Below, one piece after another: positions 42,971-55,200 of a stretch of DNA of 64,000 nucleotides; within the stretch, counting starts at the first letter, position 1, and each line of letters starts with the position of its first letter. This DNA is from GH45 sp046704385 (GTDB lineage Bacteria; Bacteroidota; Bacteroidia; Bacteroidales; SZUA-534), in assembly GCA_046704385.1 (NCBI GenBank), contig JBJKSB010000074.1, positions 1-64,000 on the forward strand, given 5' to 3'. Under the pieces are notes generated by a model. It was not told where the DNA came from. It searched no databases and was given only the letters and a program-made list of their open reading frames with translations. The translations under genes and the position numbers were made by a program.

Positions 42971-43465
42971 CTACTTGATAGAGTCCGCTTGGTTTATAGA
43001 ATTTATTTCCTGTCCGTGATCCACTAATTTTTTTTCAATATCATCAAACGTAAATCCATGATTGACATCAAAATAGCCATTACTTAAATACTCACCATCA
43101 TAAACAAAATCTATATTAATTTTTTGAAAATCATTTTTGTTTAACAAATTGGTATAAACGGCTGAGGCTATTTCCAATGCCAGATTATTATTATTTGCCT
43201 CCTCCTGTGACAATTTTTGAGGATTAATAATTACTACATCTACAATATTGAAACTATCAGTACTTTGAATGGTATCCAGGTAAAATGGCTCATTTTTATG
43301 CAACTTGCCATTAATATTTATAGATTTTACACCTAGTTGTATTTTGTACTGATCAATAACATTCTCAAAACCAGGCTTAAAATCAGCAACTGGTGTTTCA
43401 GTTTTTTTTGAAGTGCAGGATAAAAATATCAATGCTACCCACAGTATTATCCCTATTTTTCTCAT
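42971..43465 (-). CDS. Unknown small lipoprotein
   Basis: A 164-residue lipoprotein when started at the ATG at 43465, which opens a clear signal (GIILWVALIFLSCTSKK). The frame extends 30 codons further upstream, but into the membrane-protein gene and with no signal sense. The mature part has no domain I recognise (SININGKLHKNEPFYLD, then LALEIASAVYTNLLN, then FVYDGEYLSNGYFDV). In an operon with a membrane protein, a T9SS cargo and an MFS transporter. Confidence 0.62.
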   Translation of the reverse strand: MRKIGIILWVALIFLSCTSKKTETPVADFKPGFENVIDQYKIQLGVKSININGKLHKNEPFYLDTIQSTDSFNIVDVVIINPQKLSQEEANNNNLALEIASAVYTNLLNKNDFQKINIDFVYDGEYLSNGYFDVNHGFTFDDIEKKLVDHGQEINSINQADSIK

Positions 43466-43530
43466 GATTAATTTGTTAAATTTTGATAGTAAGGCTTTTA
43501 TTTGAGATACAACAGACAAACCTGGTAAAC

Positions 43531-43899
43531 TCAGGCTAATATACCAAAAAGCCAATGAATAAGCAATCCCAAAGAATATGAAACTGCATTAGTGGCCAGC
43601 GAAACCAGAAATGCCTTCTTATATGAGATTCTCAAAAATCCCAGGATAATAAAAGTCTCTAACAAAACCGCTGAAATTTCAGAGCTTAAATGATATAATA
43701 GTTTGGTTTTTATAAAGAGAGGAAAAATAAACCAGAAATAAGGCAGCGTTGCAGCTGAGGCTGTAATTCCGGTAATTAGCAGGATTGAAATTTTCTGATT
43801 GTTTATTAAAACCCTGGTTTTGTTTAAAATCAACAACACCAAGGTTTCAATGCTTACGGTCAACAATAACGATTTTAGAAAATTAATTTCGTAATGCAT
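43531..43899 (-). CDS. Small membrane protein of the T9SS-cargo operon
   Basis: A 122-residue protein from the ATG at 43899, 7 bases after the upstream T9SS-cargo stop; an earlier in-frame ATG at 43944 lies inside that gene. Three or four hydrophobic helices (about 8-25, 38-58, 72-90, 97-118). I recognise no family. The tight spacing shows it is translated with the cargo gene, so it may be an inner-membrane partner. Confidence 0.6.
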   Translation of the reverse strand: MHYEINFLKSLLLTVSIETLVLLILNKTRVLINNQKISILLITGITASAATLPYFWFIFPLFIKTKLLYHLSSEISAVLLETFIILGFLRISYKKAFLVSLATNAVSYSLGLLIHWLFGILA

Positions 43900-43906
43900 C
43901 AATATT

Positions 43907-44719
43907 TTATTTGACAATAATTTTTCGGGTTTCCGATAAATCACCTGAATTTACTTGAAGTAAGTAAATTCCTTTTACCAGCTTACTTGTATTTAATTTA
44001 TATGTTTCCTGCGTTTTGTCTTTCTGTAAAACTTCAGACATTATTAATTTACCTGTAACTGTATAAACATTAATATTTAACGATTCAGCCAACGTACCCG
44101 ATTTAATATTTACATAGCCAACGCTAGGGTTTGGAAAAACACTAAAACCGGAATTGTTTTCTGGATCAGGAATTCCAACCGGTATTTGCTGATTCAGGGC
44201 TGAAACATCACCATCATAAGTAAAATCTTCTATTTTATCCGCTTCTCCATTATTGTATTTTGTAATACGCTTGCTTAAAAATAAAACTACGTTGGTTGCG
44301 GTAAAACCCATAATCTGGTAAAATTCCTGTACCTCAGCAGTAGGGTCAGAATCATCAACGTAGCCTATATATGGATTTATTTTAATATTTGATTTCAAAG
44401 CAAATCTGGCTTTATGAAAATCAAGGGTTTGAATATTAATATTGGTATCGGTATAATTTACATCATTCACTGCATAAATTTCAAGTGTATTCATATGGTA
44501 ACCCTTGGTGAGACAATCACCGGAAGTAATTTCATAGGTACTTTCATGATCTGAACCCATAAGCACATAACCGACCATATGTAGATTTGCATAATCACTG
44601 ATATTGGTAATTTGAGCACACACAGTCACATAATGCGAATTATCGGGAATAACATCGGCAAATGTTATTTGAAAGGCCAGTAAGATTGTCGGGATTAAAG
44701 TAAATTTTGCAAGTTTCAT
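43907..44719 (-). CDS. T9SS-exported protein of unknown function
   Basis: A 270-residue secreted protein: signal peptide (to about FADVIP), an unknown beta-rich region (about 25-185), and a C-terminal type A T9SS sorting domain (FSVFPNPSVGYVNI, then NINVYTVTGKLIM, ending KGIYLLQVNSGD and RKIIVK). It will cross the outer membrane by the T9SS and be surface-attached or released. It heads the operon that continues into the small membrane protein, the lipoprotein and the MFS transporter. The glucanase locus lies upstream after 157 bases. Confidence 0.8.
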   Translation of the reverse strand: MKLAKFTLIPTILLAFQITFADVIPDNSHYVTVCAQITNISDYANLHMVGYVLMGSDHESTYEITSGDCLTKGYHMNTLEIYAVNDVNYTDTNINIQTLDFHKARFALKSNIKINPYIGYVDDSDPTAEVQEFYQIMGFTATNVVLFLSKRITKYNNGEADKIEDFTYDGDVSALNQQIPVGIPDPENNSGFSVFPNPSVGYVNIKSGTLAESLNINVYTVTGKLIMSEVLQKDKTQETYKLNTSKLVKGIYLLQVNSGDLSETRKIIVK

Positions 44720-44876
44720 GTCAATATTTTTTGAGTTAAATATAAATTATAAGATGAAATTTATTGATTTTGGTTGCCCCAAAACACATAATTTATTAAC
44801 CGCCGAAAGATAATCATTCTTTAAAATTAAAAGGAATCCTTTTTAAATGAATCTCAAAACTGAAAATAGTTCTGTT

Positions 44877-46652
44877 TTATTTAATAATCAGTTTCTGCCT
44901 TGTTTTAATGTTTTTACCTTCAATAGTTAAGAAATAAATTCCACGATTCAGGCTTCCATTCTCTTTCAGGTTCAACAGCACGTTTAAACCCTGTAGCTTA
45001 ATTGATTTTTGATATAATTTTTTTCCTAATAAGTCAAATAAAATACAATTAACATCTTCATTTAAAACTTTTTCAAAAACCACATTTATAACACCCTGAG
45101 AACAAGGATTTGGGTAAATCATAACAGTATTCGTGGTTAATCCCGCTTCAATGGCGCTTGTAGCTATTTCCGAACCATAAACTTCAAATTCCCAGATAGA
45201 ATTCCCCCAATACTGTTGTTGTGTATTTCGTTGGGTTGAATACATTCTTATCCACCTGGCAGTATCATTAAATGAGTAATTTGCTGTACCCCCTTCGCCA
45301 TTTGACGTACTATAAACCGTTTCCCAGTTATTGTCATCCAGGGAAACATCGATGGTATAAATTTTGGCATAAGCAGCCTCCCACACTATTTTGGCACCGG
45401 TTAAATTATAGGTACTCCCAAGGTCAATTTTAATCCATTGCGGATCAGCATCAAGTGATGACCAACGCGTACTTAAATTTCCATCAACAGCGTCTGAAGC
45501 CGGATTCCCATTCTGGTTACTTGAACTGTAAGCCGACTTATTTTTTGCTATGTTGGCACTGTTTACATTTATTTTTATCCGGGCTGAGTCCTTTTTGCCG
45601 TCGGCACTAACTGTCATTTGAAATACATAGGAACCAAGTTCTAACTCTGAAACAACCGGTTTTACGATGGTATCTTTACTAAAAACGGCTATACCCGGGC
45701 CTGAAATCTGTGACCATTTTACACTAACAGCATTCTCATCAGGATAATAATAATTGCCTGTTAGTGTAACTCTTGTTGCAGGTAAATTAATGTTTTTTTC
45801 TGTAGGAAGAAATGCAATCGGATGAATCTGACTGACATCAGCTCCATTAAATGGCATTGTGGCATACAGTTGTCCCAGTTTTGTTAATTCACCGTCAGCT
45901 CCCAATAAATCGATATCAGGATTTGATTTCACCCGGGTAGCAAACCAGGAATACCGATATACGCTTGTATCATTTTCCACCATCGGAATTACTTCTTTCA
46001 TATAATTTACAACACCGGCATAATCTGGCTTTGGCGAATCCCAGGGTGCAAATTCTGTTATCCAGATAGGTTTCTTATATTTTCGGAATTTATCAATATA
46101 GCTTTTTAAAGCTGATGAATAAGGTGCATAATTATGAATAGCGATATAATCGAAATGACAATCGGGGCAGGCTGCTATGAATTTGTCCAGCCAGTCAGTT
46201 GGATCGTTGTTTACTCCGGCCACACAATCGCCACACCAGTTCACAGCGGGACTAACCAGTTTTAAACCTCGATCGGAAGCAATTTGTTCCATTAAAGGCC
46301 ACATATCGGCAGCCTGCTGGGGTGTCAAATTTGCCTGGGTTGTAAAGTTAGGCTCATTAAATCCAAGTAAATATTCACAACTATCAGGAATTTCTGATTC
46401 AATACTTTCAACCTGGCTTGAATTAATTCCACCCCATTGCATAGGTACCCATTCAATACCCGATAATTCTCCCTGAGAAACAGAAGGAGGTTCAACCCCC
46501 CAATTATAATACCAGCTTAAATATTTTGAAAGTGTAGCTAAATCCTGGGGCGAAGCATCACCGCAAATGCCACGTTTTGTACTTTTTGTTTGAGAATAAG
46601 TTGCTGATAACAGCGATAAAGTAAAGTATGTAACTAATAGTAAATGTTTCAT
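44877..46652 (-). CDS. Secreted GH128-like beta-1,3-glucanase with discoidin domain
   Basis: A 591-residue exported protein (signal to about residue 21). The catalytic domain (about 24-260) is the glycosyl-hydrolase-core/Asl1 (GH128) fold, with the acid/base Glu100 in LGFNEPNF and the nucleophile Glu200 in WITEFAPW. GH128 enzymes cut beta-1,3-glucans such as curdlan and laminarin. Next come a PKD-like Ig domain (about 275-360, WSQISGPGIAVFSKD), an F5/8 type C discoidin domain (about 366-495, DGNLSTRWSSLDADPQWI) and a T9SS sorting domain. It lies 61 bases after the GH16 gene and may share its transcript. Confidence 0.88.
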   Translation of the reverse strand: MKHLLLVTYFTLSLLSATYSQTKSTKRGICGDASPQDLATLSKYLSWYYNWGVEPPSVSQGELSGIEWVPMQWGGINSSQVESIESEIPDSCEYLLGFNEPNFTTQANLTPQQAADMWPLMEQIASDRGLKLVSPAVNWCGDCVAGVNNDPTDWLDKFIAACPDCHFDYIAIHNYAPYSSALKSYIDKFRKYKKPIWITEFAPWDSPKPDYAGVVNYMKEVIPMVENDTSVYRYSWFATRVKSNPDIDLLGADGELTKLGQLYATMPFNGADVSQIHPIAFLPTEKNINLPATRVTLTGNYYYPDENAVSVKWSQISGPGIAVFSKDTIVKPVVSELELGSYVFQMTVSADGKKDSARIKINVNSANIAKNKSAYSSSNQNGNPASDAVDGNLSTRWSSLDADPQWIKIDLGSTYNLTGAKIVWEAAYAKIYTIDVSLDDNNWETVYSTSNGEGGTANYSFNDTARWIRMYSTQRNTQQQYWGNSIWEFEVYGSEIATSAIEAGLTTNTVMIYPNPCSQGVINVVFEKVLNEDVNCILFDLLGKKLYQKSIKLQGLNVLLNLKENGSLNRGIYFLTIEGKNIKTRQKLIIK

Positions 46653-46713
46653 TTATAATATTTTCATTTTTTTTGTAGCAAGATTGACAATGGTTTATAC
46701 GAAAACTCCTATA

Positions 46714-49113
46714 CTATTTTTTAATAATTTTATTCATCACATGCGAACCATTAGCACTTTGAATATCAATAATATAAATACCTGATTTAAGATTGCCGAT
46801 ATCCATTTTTATCGTATTATTTAATTTACAAGCATTGTTTAATAATAAGGTTTTACCCGTTAAATCAAAAATTGTAATCTCAGTAATACTTTCATCTGAT
46901 TGTATATTTATTTCATCGGTTGCCGGATTCGGGTATATAACTGCGCTTTCGGCAAGTATATTTTTCATACCCAACCCCTCTTCAACAATAACGGTAGCAG
47001 ATCCTGATATACCATCAGCCGAAGCTGTTACAGTAAATGTTCCTGGTGTAATACCCACAAATTCGCCCGATTCGGTAATAAAACCATCGTTTGAAGCGGA
47101 CCAAACAGGATCAATGGTCACCGCTCCACCCAACTGATCAAGTCCTTTTGCCGATAATTTTACGCTGGAACCTACTTTTATGGTTGAGCTTGCCGGTGTA
47201 ACTTTAACCGTTGTCAAAACAGCAATTAACGGATTTTCAACCGGCGTTTCATGAAGTGATAAATACACATCGTCTATAGCAATAGCCGACAATCCAACGT
47301 CGCCTCCAAACATAAATACGTTTCCGCATGCAGTTAAATCGAGTTCTTTTCCGTAATTAGCCACGCTATATGCATTTAAATCATCCATAGGAACAACCAC
47401 GGTATGATACTTCCCATCTCGTTTAAAGCCATAGGAGTCGCTCCCATTATTGAATATAATTTTACCATCAGTATCGTTGGCCCCGCCAATTCCAATCCAG
47501 AAATTTGAGGAACAGGTTGTTTTTAAAGTGAGTATCAGGTAACCATGTTGAAAAGCGGTTGCATCAACTCCTGCATTCGAAAAAAGCCCAAAGCCGTACC
47601 AACCGATACCATTGTCTTTAACCGACAACACATCGGCTCCTTCATATGGTTTCTCTGAGGAGATAAAAGACAAAGTGTTTTCCCAGATATAGAGAAAAAC
47701 ACTGCTATTATCGATCGTAACTTTGTCAAGAATATTTGGATTTTCGGTATACAGGCCCAGGTATTCTGACTCAGAATAAGTTTCGAACCAAATTACGTTA
47801 TCCACCAACAATGTATTATTTCCAGCAGAAGTTCCGTTTAATACCACAAAATCTTTAATTTTTGAAAAATCAACCTCTCCCGTAAAATCAGACATCGGTA
47901 TCATAATCCGGTTCCAGGTGTTATCGCGTTTTGGATTATATTTAACTCCATCACTTAGTTCAACATAACTGGTATTAGTACCATCGGAAATTCCAAATTC
48001 AATTGGTTCGGTAATGTCTGTTTTAATATAGGCGCTAATACTTCCATTCACATAGTTCAGCATATTCAGTGAATTTTGTGAACCTGCCTTTAGGGTAAAT
48101 TCGGTTCCTGGCTGTGTAGTATAAGCCAGAACCTTATCACCCTCAAACGGAGTTTCGGTCTCATTTAAGGTTAAACCAGATGCAGAAACCGATCCATCAA
48201 AATCATAGTCAATATTCTGAAAAGTGGCACCGGTTTCAGTATAAGCACCAAACTTTCCGGTAACTTTGGTTGTGGTATCCATTTCACCTACTCCATCCAT
48301 TTGATAGAGTTTAACATAATCAATATACATTTTAGCCGGAAATGGTGCAGTAACCTGATCCTCACTATAAATGGACGGAAGCTGTCCCCCAACTGCGAGG
48401 TTAAAAATAATAAATGCAGGATAATCCTTAAATTCCTCCAAATCATCACCTGTTATATCCATTACGAAATAGGGTTTGGTATCATCATCGAGAAACGTTT
48501 TTATCGTTTTGTCGGTCCATTCCAGGGTAAACAGGTGATAATCGTTATTCAAATCTTCGGGAGCATCCTCAGTGGTACCATAACCTGCATAACTATCATT
48601 ATATTCCCAGTGCAAAGCACCACCGTGAAATTTGTTTTGAGTACCGGCCTGAATACCATCAGCGTGTCCCATTTCAAGAATATCAATTTCGCCACAATCG
48701 GGCCATTTTTTATCAACATAACCAACAGTCCAAAAGGCCGGCCACAAACCGTTAGCCAAATCAGGTATTTTAATTCTGGCTACCAGTTTACCAAACTTAA
48801 ACGTAAATTTGCCCTTGGTTTCCACCTTACCTGACGTAAACGCATAATTCTGATACGATTCTTTTTTTGCTGTTAAAATCAAACAGTTATTTCCATTGCC
48901 GTCGTCACCCACAGTTACATTCTCGTGGCGATAATGCTCCATTTCCTGATTGGAACCTGTATTCCAGATACCTTCATTTGATTCAACTGACCAAATCGTT
49001 TCATTTAATTTGTTACCATCAAAATTATCTTCCCAAACCAGTTTATAATCCTGGGCAAAAAGTGGTGAACCCACAAAAATGCCCACAAAAAGTATAAAAA
49101 TTAATTTCTTCAT
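46714..49113 (-). CDS. Secreted GH16 beta-glucanase (laminarinase-type)
   Basis: A 799-residue exported protein (signal ending LFAQ). The GH16 domain (about 22-270) has the catalytic signature GEIDILE: nucleophile Glu142, Asp144, acid/base Glu147, followed by MGH, as in beta-1,3-glucanases. Then come two successive beta-sandwich domains, probably carbohydrate-binding (about 285-445 and 448-620), a Big_2 bacterial Ig-like domain (about 632-712) and a T9SS sorting domain (VIYPNPATDEINI to the end). It has its own upstream gap after the terminator of the giant-protein gene. No exact promoter box is seen. Confidence 0.92.
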   Translation of the reverse strand: MKKLIFILFVGIFVGSPLFAQDYKLVWEDNFDGNKLNETIWSVESNEGIWNTGSNQEMEHYRHENVTVGDDGNGNNCLILTAKKESYQNYAFTSGKVETKGKFTFKFGKLVARIKIPDLANGLWPAFWTVGYVDKKWPDCGEIDILEMGHADGIQAGTQNKFHGGALHWEYNDSYAGYGTTEDAPEDLNNDYHLFTLEWTDKTIKTFLDDDTKPYFVMDITGDDLEEFKDYPAFIIFNLAVGGQLPSIYSEDQVTAPFPAKMYIDYVKLYQMDGVGEMDTTTKVTGKFGAYTETGATFQNIDYDFDGSVSASGLTLNETETPFEGDKVLAYTTQPGTEFTLKAGSQNSLNMLNYVNGSISAYIKTDITEPIEFGISDGTNTSYVELSDGVKYNPKRDNTWNRIMIPMSDFTGEVDFSKIKDFVVLNGTSAGNNTLLVDNVIWFETYSESEYLGLYTENPNILDKVTIDNSSVFLYIWENTLSFISSEKPYEGADVLSVKDNGIGWYGFGLFSNAGVDATAFQHGYLILTLKTTCSSNFWIGIGGANDTDGKIIFNNGSDSYGFKRDGKYHTVVVPMDDLNAYSVANYGKELDLTACGNVFMFGGDVGLSAIAIDDVYLSLHETPVENPLIAVLTTVKVTPASSTIKVGSSVKLSAKGLDQLGGAVTIDPVWSASNDGFITESGEFVGITPGTFTVTASADGISGSATVIVEEGLGMKNILAESAVIYPNPATDEINIQSDESITEITIFDLTGKTLLLNNACKLNNTIKMDIGNLKSGIYIIDIQSANGSHVMNKIIKK

Positions 49114-49216
49114 ATCAATTTATTTAATTAGTCTAAAAATTGGATTTTTCTTTTCAATTAGCAATTAAAGTCAGTTAAAATTTCTCGCTTAATTAAGATG
49201 ACTTTTCCGAACCAAT

Positions 49217-49250
49217 AAGAAAAAGAGAGGCAACCGGGAGCTGCCTCTCT
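49217..49250 (-). terminator. Terminator of the GH81/giant-protein operon
   Basis: On the minus strand AGAGAGGCA (complement of 49242-49250) pairs with TGCCTCTCT (complement of 49224-49232) around a nine-base GC-rich loop and is followed by a T-run (complement of 49217-49223). It comes 10 bases after the giant gene stop. Confidence 0.85.
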
Positions 49251-49259
49251 GAAAATTTA

Positions 49260-52200
49260 CTACTTAACTACTACTAGCTTATTTACCAGGCTTCTTCCTC
49301 TCAACGATACAATATAAACACCCGGTTGCAGTTTGGCAACTGATATTTCTGTATAGGATGATTCCGGAGTTACCTGCTTAACAAGTTCACCTTTAATATT
49401 GAAGATTGAAATATTCTCGAATTCATCAATATTCAGGTTCGAGATATAAATAAACTTATTAGCGCTGTATATTTTCAAAATATCAGTAGCGTTTGACTTA
49501 ATACCAGTTCCTTTCACAGTAATAGTCAGGGTTGCCGATATACCATTGCTTGTTGCCGTTATGGTATAGGTTCCTGCTTTGCTGCCGACAAATTTACCAT
49601 CGGCTGAAATAAACCCATTATTATCGACACTCCAAACCGGAACTGCTGCAAATGGATTACCATCGGCATCAAACCCATCAGCTTCCAATTGAATTGATGA
49701 ATTGGTTGCAACCTGAGTAACCGCAGATACTACCGTTAATTTATTTAAGGTCCTGGTAATTTCGTTACCGTAGGCTTCAAATTCATTTAGCTGATAGCCA
49801 CCTGTGGCCGTTTTATCTGAACCTTTAACTTTTACATACTTTGCCGATGCAATTTGTTCAAGGGTATCCATACGGCTTCCATCAGCAAGCGCGTTCCTGT
49901 CCAGAACGGTTTGCCAGTTTATACCATCGGCTGAAATGGCTATTGTGTATTCGGTGGCTGAATTATTATTCCAGTTCAAAATAAAATTATCGAAAGTATA
50001 TGCCTGAGCAAAATCTATATAAACCCATTGATCAGCATCTGCTTCACTTTCCCAATATGTGGCCGCATCACCATCATTTACCAACGATGCATTATTTACT
50101 TCGCTAGATGCAGTTGCATTTCTCTTCAAGGCCAGGTTAGCCCTAACCACCTGAATGGTTGTTGATCCGGTAATGGTATCTGTTGTTGATGACACCTGTG
50201 ATGATAAGGCAGTTACCATAAATGTTCCCAATGTATAGGTAGTGAATAAACCATTTTCATCAATAGTGCCTCCACCATCAACGCTCCAAACCACATCTGC
50301 ATCAACAGCATTATGATCCTGATTGAAAGCCCGGGCTTTAAATTGCACACTATTACCCAAAGTAATTAATGTATCCGCCGGAGTAACCTCAATTGAAGAA
50401 AGTATATACTGACCGGCTTTGCTACCATAAGCCTCAATTTCATATAAAGAATATCCAAAATCAGTATTTCTTTCAATACCGTTAATCCTGATATAACGGC
50501 CGGTAGCTTTTACGTTAATAGTATCAACACGTAAAGCAATGGTAAGGGTATCCGACATATAAATTTGCTTCCAGTTTATATTATCTACAGAAACATCTAT
50601 TGAAAATACTTTCGCCGAAGCAGTTTCCCAGTTCAATACGATACGGGTTAATGCAGCGGTATCAATCAAATCGACGGTAATCCAGGCTGTATCACCAACT
50701 GCACTTTCCCAACGTGTTGTTACATCTCCATCGGTAGTGTTAGACGCAGGTTGAACTTCTGACGAAGCTGTAGCAGTTTTTCCATATGCAAGATTTTCAG
50801 GCAATACCTTTATTTGAGCCGAAGCAGAAACCGAATCCTGTGTTGCTGTAATAATATAATCACCTTCAGTAGTAGCGGTAAATAATCCATTTTCGTCTAT
50901 ATTTCCGCCACCGGTAGTTGTCCAGGTAACATTCGTTTCCATTTCAAGACCGTACTGATCGATACCGGTAACATTAAACTGAACATTTTGAGCCGCATGT
51001 ACCTGGGCAGATGCCGGATCGATAGTTAATGATTCCAGTTGTGAAGGTTCAGCAACAACCACTTTGTAAGTGGCAGTTACAGTTCCTGCAGTAGCTGTAA
51101 TTACATAATCTCCATTCACGTCACTTAAAAACTGACCGGTAGAGGTAAATGTGCCGTCTGATTTATCTGTTGACCAAACCGGCGTAACAGCGTAAGGATT
51201 CTTACTGCCATCAAAACCGGCAATTTTCAGTTGTAATTTATATCCGGCGGGAATAGTGTCCCTTTCTGCTGTTATTGACAATGAGTCAAGCTGCACGCTT
51301 TCCGGCACACTTTCACCGATAAGTTCAGTTTCAAAGATAGAATAACCATAAGGCGTATTACGCTGGGTACCGGTAATCCTGACAAAACGGGCAGTCACGA
51401 CTTTTTCCAGAGTATCAATCCGGGCTCCCGTTGTATTGTCCACTTCATTATGAATAGTTTGCCAGTATACGCTATCGGCTGAAATAGCAATGGTATAATC
51501 CTTGGCTGAGGCAGCTTCCCAATCTATAATTGATTTTGATATATACTTATTTTCCAGTAAATCGACAAAGATCCATTGCGGATCGGAAGCTTCACTTTCC
51601 CAACGTGTAATTAACTCTCCATCAACCATATTTAATGCTGGTAAAGCCTGCGAAGAAGCAAAAACAGGTTTATTTTTAGCCAGGTTGCCTTTTAAAATAG
51701 TTACCACAGAAGTACCTGAAACACTGCCTGAAGTAGCAGATATAGTGAAAGTTCCTTTGGAGTCAGCCTTAAAATTACCTGTTGTGTCAATAATTCCACC
51801 GCCCGTAGTCGACCAGATAATATCAGTCGGAATGGCTTCATCGTATTGATTATAAGCTGTTGCTGTGTAGATAATTGAATCACCAATTCTTATTTCCTGA
51901 TCCTGAGGATCGACTGAAATTGAAGTTAATACGGAAGCCGCACGGACATTGATTTTGAGTGAACATGAAACAGAACCCTGGGTAGCCGTAACCGTAAAGG
52001 TACCCTCAGTTGTGGCATTAAATACCCCATCGGAACTAATGGTTGCTCCTGTGCCACTCACTGTCCAAACTGGAATTATTGCAAAGGGATAACCTTCAGC
52101 ATCAAATCCATAGGCCTTTAAGGTATCATTATCATTTGCATTTGCGGTTGTATTACCAGCTAAAATAGCAATAGAATCAAGTGCAACGCCAGCAGGCAAA

Positions 52201-55200
52201 TCCACGCCATGAACCACCATTTCAAAAATGGAATATCCATAAGCTGAAGTCCGCTGGGTCGCCTTCATACGAATATAACGACCTGAAGCGGTAGTATCAA
52301 TAACATCGTTCCGAGCCCCGACTCCCTTATCCTTCGCAGTAAATATGGTTTGCCAATTCGACTTATCAGCCGAGAGATCAATTGTATAATCTTTTGCCGA
52401 AGCTGTTTCCCATTTTATTAAAATGTCCGAAATCTGGTGAACAGCACCCATATCCGCCAATAACCAATGCTGATCACTCATAGCTGATTCCCAACGTGTT
52501 GTTTCTGATCCATCAAATGCCCTGCCGGCAGCCTGAATTTCCGATGAAGCTTCACAAGGTTTGTTCAACACAAGGTTTTCCGGTACTATAGTCAACACAG
52601 CTGTAGCCGATTTTCCATCCTGTGAAATAGTAATCGTATAACTTCCGGGTGTAGTTACAATAAAGCGACCTGACTGGTTAATGTTTCCACCACCATCAAC
52701 TGACCATAGTGGATTAACCGTAAAGTCATTTCCATACTGGTCAATACCGGAGGCCGCAAAGTTAACCGTATCATTTACATACAATTGCGCTGTGTTGGGT
52801 GTAACGGCCATGCTTTCAAGTGCAGGCATTGCAAGCACGGTTATATCAATAGTTCCGGTAACAGAACCCTGGGTGGCACTAACCGTGTAACTTCCAACTG
52901 AAGTAGCTGTAAACACGCCCGTTTCATTCACATTACCCGATCCAGTAGACGACCAAACCGGAGTAACTGCGAAAGGTTCATTATCGCCATCGGTACCGAC
53001 GATATTAATCTGTAATGATTCGCCGGCATAAATACTGGCAGACGATGCACTCAACGTAATGTTACTAAGTGCTTTGCCTGAAGGCACTGCTTCACCTAAT
53101 ATCTGAAATTCGTTCATCCGGTAACCGGTTCCGCTATTTTTTGCAGATGTGGCTACTCTGACATATTGAGCCGTTGAAACAAAATCAATTTCGTCCAACC
53201 GTTGCTCACCTGTTTGTGCATCTCTATCGACCAATTTTGTCCAGTTTTTATTATCGGCTGAAATATCAATTGAATAAGCATTTGCTGATAGCTGCCAGTT
53301 TAAGTTAACTTTTGATAAATAATACATGGCTCCCAGGTTTACTGAAATAAACTGATCATCATTGGTATCGCTGGTCCAGAAAGTTGCCGGATCGTTATCC
53401 ACAACATTACTCCCCGGATTCACTTCGGTTGAAACGGTTACGGTTTTACCCAGGGCCAGGTTCTCCTGGATTACCGTTAATTCGGCCGTTCCAAATCTAT
53501 TATCGGTTGTTGGCGAAACACTGTTTGAAGTAGCAGTCACAAAGAAAGTTCCCAGCGTTGTAGCTGTATACACACCATTGATATCGATGGTTCCTCCTCC
53601 ATCTGCTGACCAGTCATAAGTAGCCGCGTATGCTTCTTCGAACTGGTCGTAACCCTGAGCTGCAAATTGTTTGGTTTGACCAATATTTACTGTGGCAGTA
53701 GCAGGCGAAACCACAACCTGATTTAACCGGGCATTAGTTTCGGTGTGGATGGTAATTGTATTTGAAAAACTTCCATCAGTTGCTGTTACTACAAAATCAT
53801 CTATTTCGGTTGCGTTAAATAAACCACTTGTTGAAATAGTTGCGCCTGCTATATCCAATGACCATACCGGAGAAGTTGCAAGAGGCAATCCATCCTGATC
53901 GTAACCTTTCGCCTCAATTTGCAGGTTTTTACCAACCTGAAGTGTAGTTTTTGGTGCTTCAAGTGTCAGATATGAAAGCACTTTACCTGCCGGAAGATCC
54001 TGACCATAAACTTCAAATTCATTTAAAATAACCCCGCTGGCCCCGTTCCGGGTTTTTGCCAACAATCGAACATATCGGGCCGAACCATTAAATGTAATTT
54101 CACTAACATGAGCACCACCTGCATTCACATCATCTGAATACAGGGTTTGCCAGCTTATTGCATCGCCTGAAATTGCCAGGGTATAGGCTCGCGCCGAAAC
54201 CGCTCCCCAATTTAATTTTACTTTTGATAACAGGTAAGTGTCAGTTAAATCAACATAAATATACTGTGAATCGGCCGCAGCACCCTCCCATGCTGTTCCT
54301 GCATCACTGTCACCGGCATTAACTGCACTTTGAACCTCAGAATCGGCTGTCATTGTTTTACCCAATGCAATATTACCCGGTATAACATTAATATCTGCTG
54401 TTGTTGAAACCAAACCATTGTTCACTGTCAATGTATAATTACCCACAGTAGTTGCTGAAAACAATCCACTTGAATTAACCGTTCCGCCACCATTAACACT
54501 ATAAGTAAAGGTTGCAGCAAATTCATTGTTGAACTGATCGTAACCGGTAGCAGTGAATTGGGTAGTTTTACCTGCTTCAACATCAATCGTTGCTGGTGTT
54601 ACCCCAATGGAAGTCAATTCCGGACCTTTAACAACTATGTCAACATAATCGGAAACTGATCCGTTGGTAGCTGTAACCCGGTAAGTCCCTTCCACATTAC
54701 TGGTAAAAATACCATCAGCAGAAATGGAGGCATTTACATCATCATTTATTGACCATATCGGGGTTGTTGCAAAAGCTATCCCGTCAGCATCGTATCCACG
54801 GGCTTCCAATTGCACTGATTCAGTAATATTTATAGTAGATGATGCAGCAACAACATCCATAGTGCTTAGTACTTTCCCTGCAGGTAAGTCAATTCCCAGA
54901 ATTTCGAATTCAAATAAAGAATAACCATAATTAAGATTGCGTTTTTTACCGCGCATTCTGACATAACGAGCAGAAGCATCAGCAGTAATGTTATCAATAC
55001 GATGCATTCCTTCAGCCATTCCGGTAGCCGTATGAATCGTCTGCCAGTTTGCAGCATCATCTGATATAGCCAGGGTATAATCCTGCGCGTTTGCAGATTC
55101 CCAGTTTAAACTGAATTTTGATAATAAATAAGTTGCACCAAGATCGACATAAATATATTGAGGATCGGAAAATTCCGACTCCCATCTTGAGTTAACATCG

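Noticed and set aside
48301..48834. 177-codon plus-strand frame inside the GH16 gene
   Set aside because: It is antisense to a clear GH16 catalytic domain and has no protein-like features.
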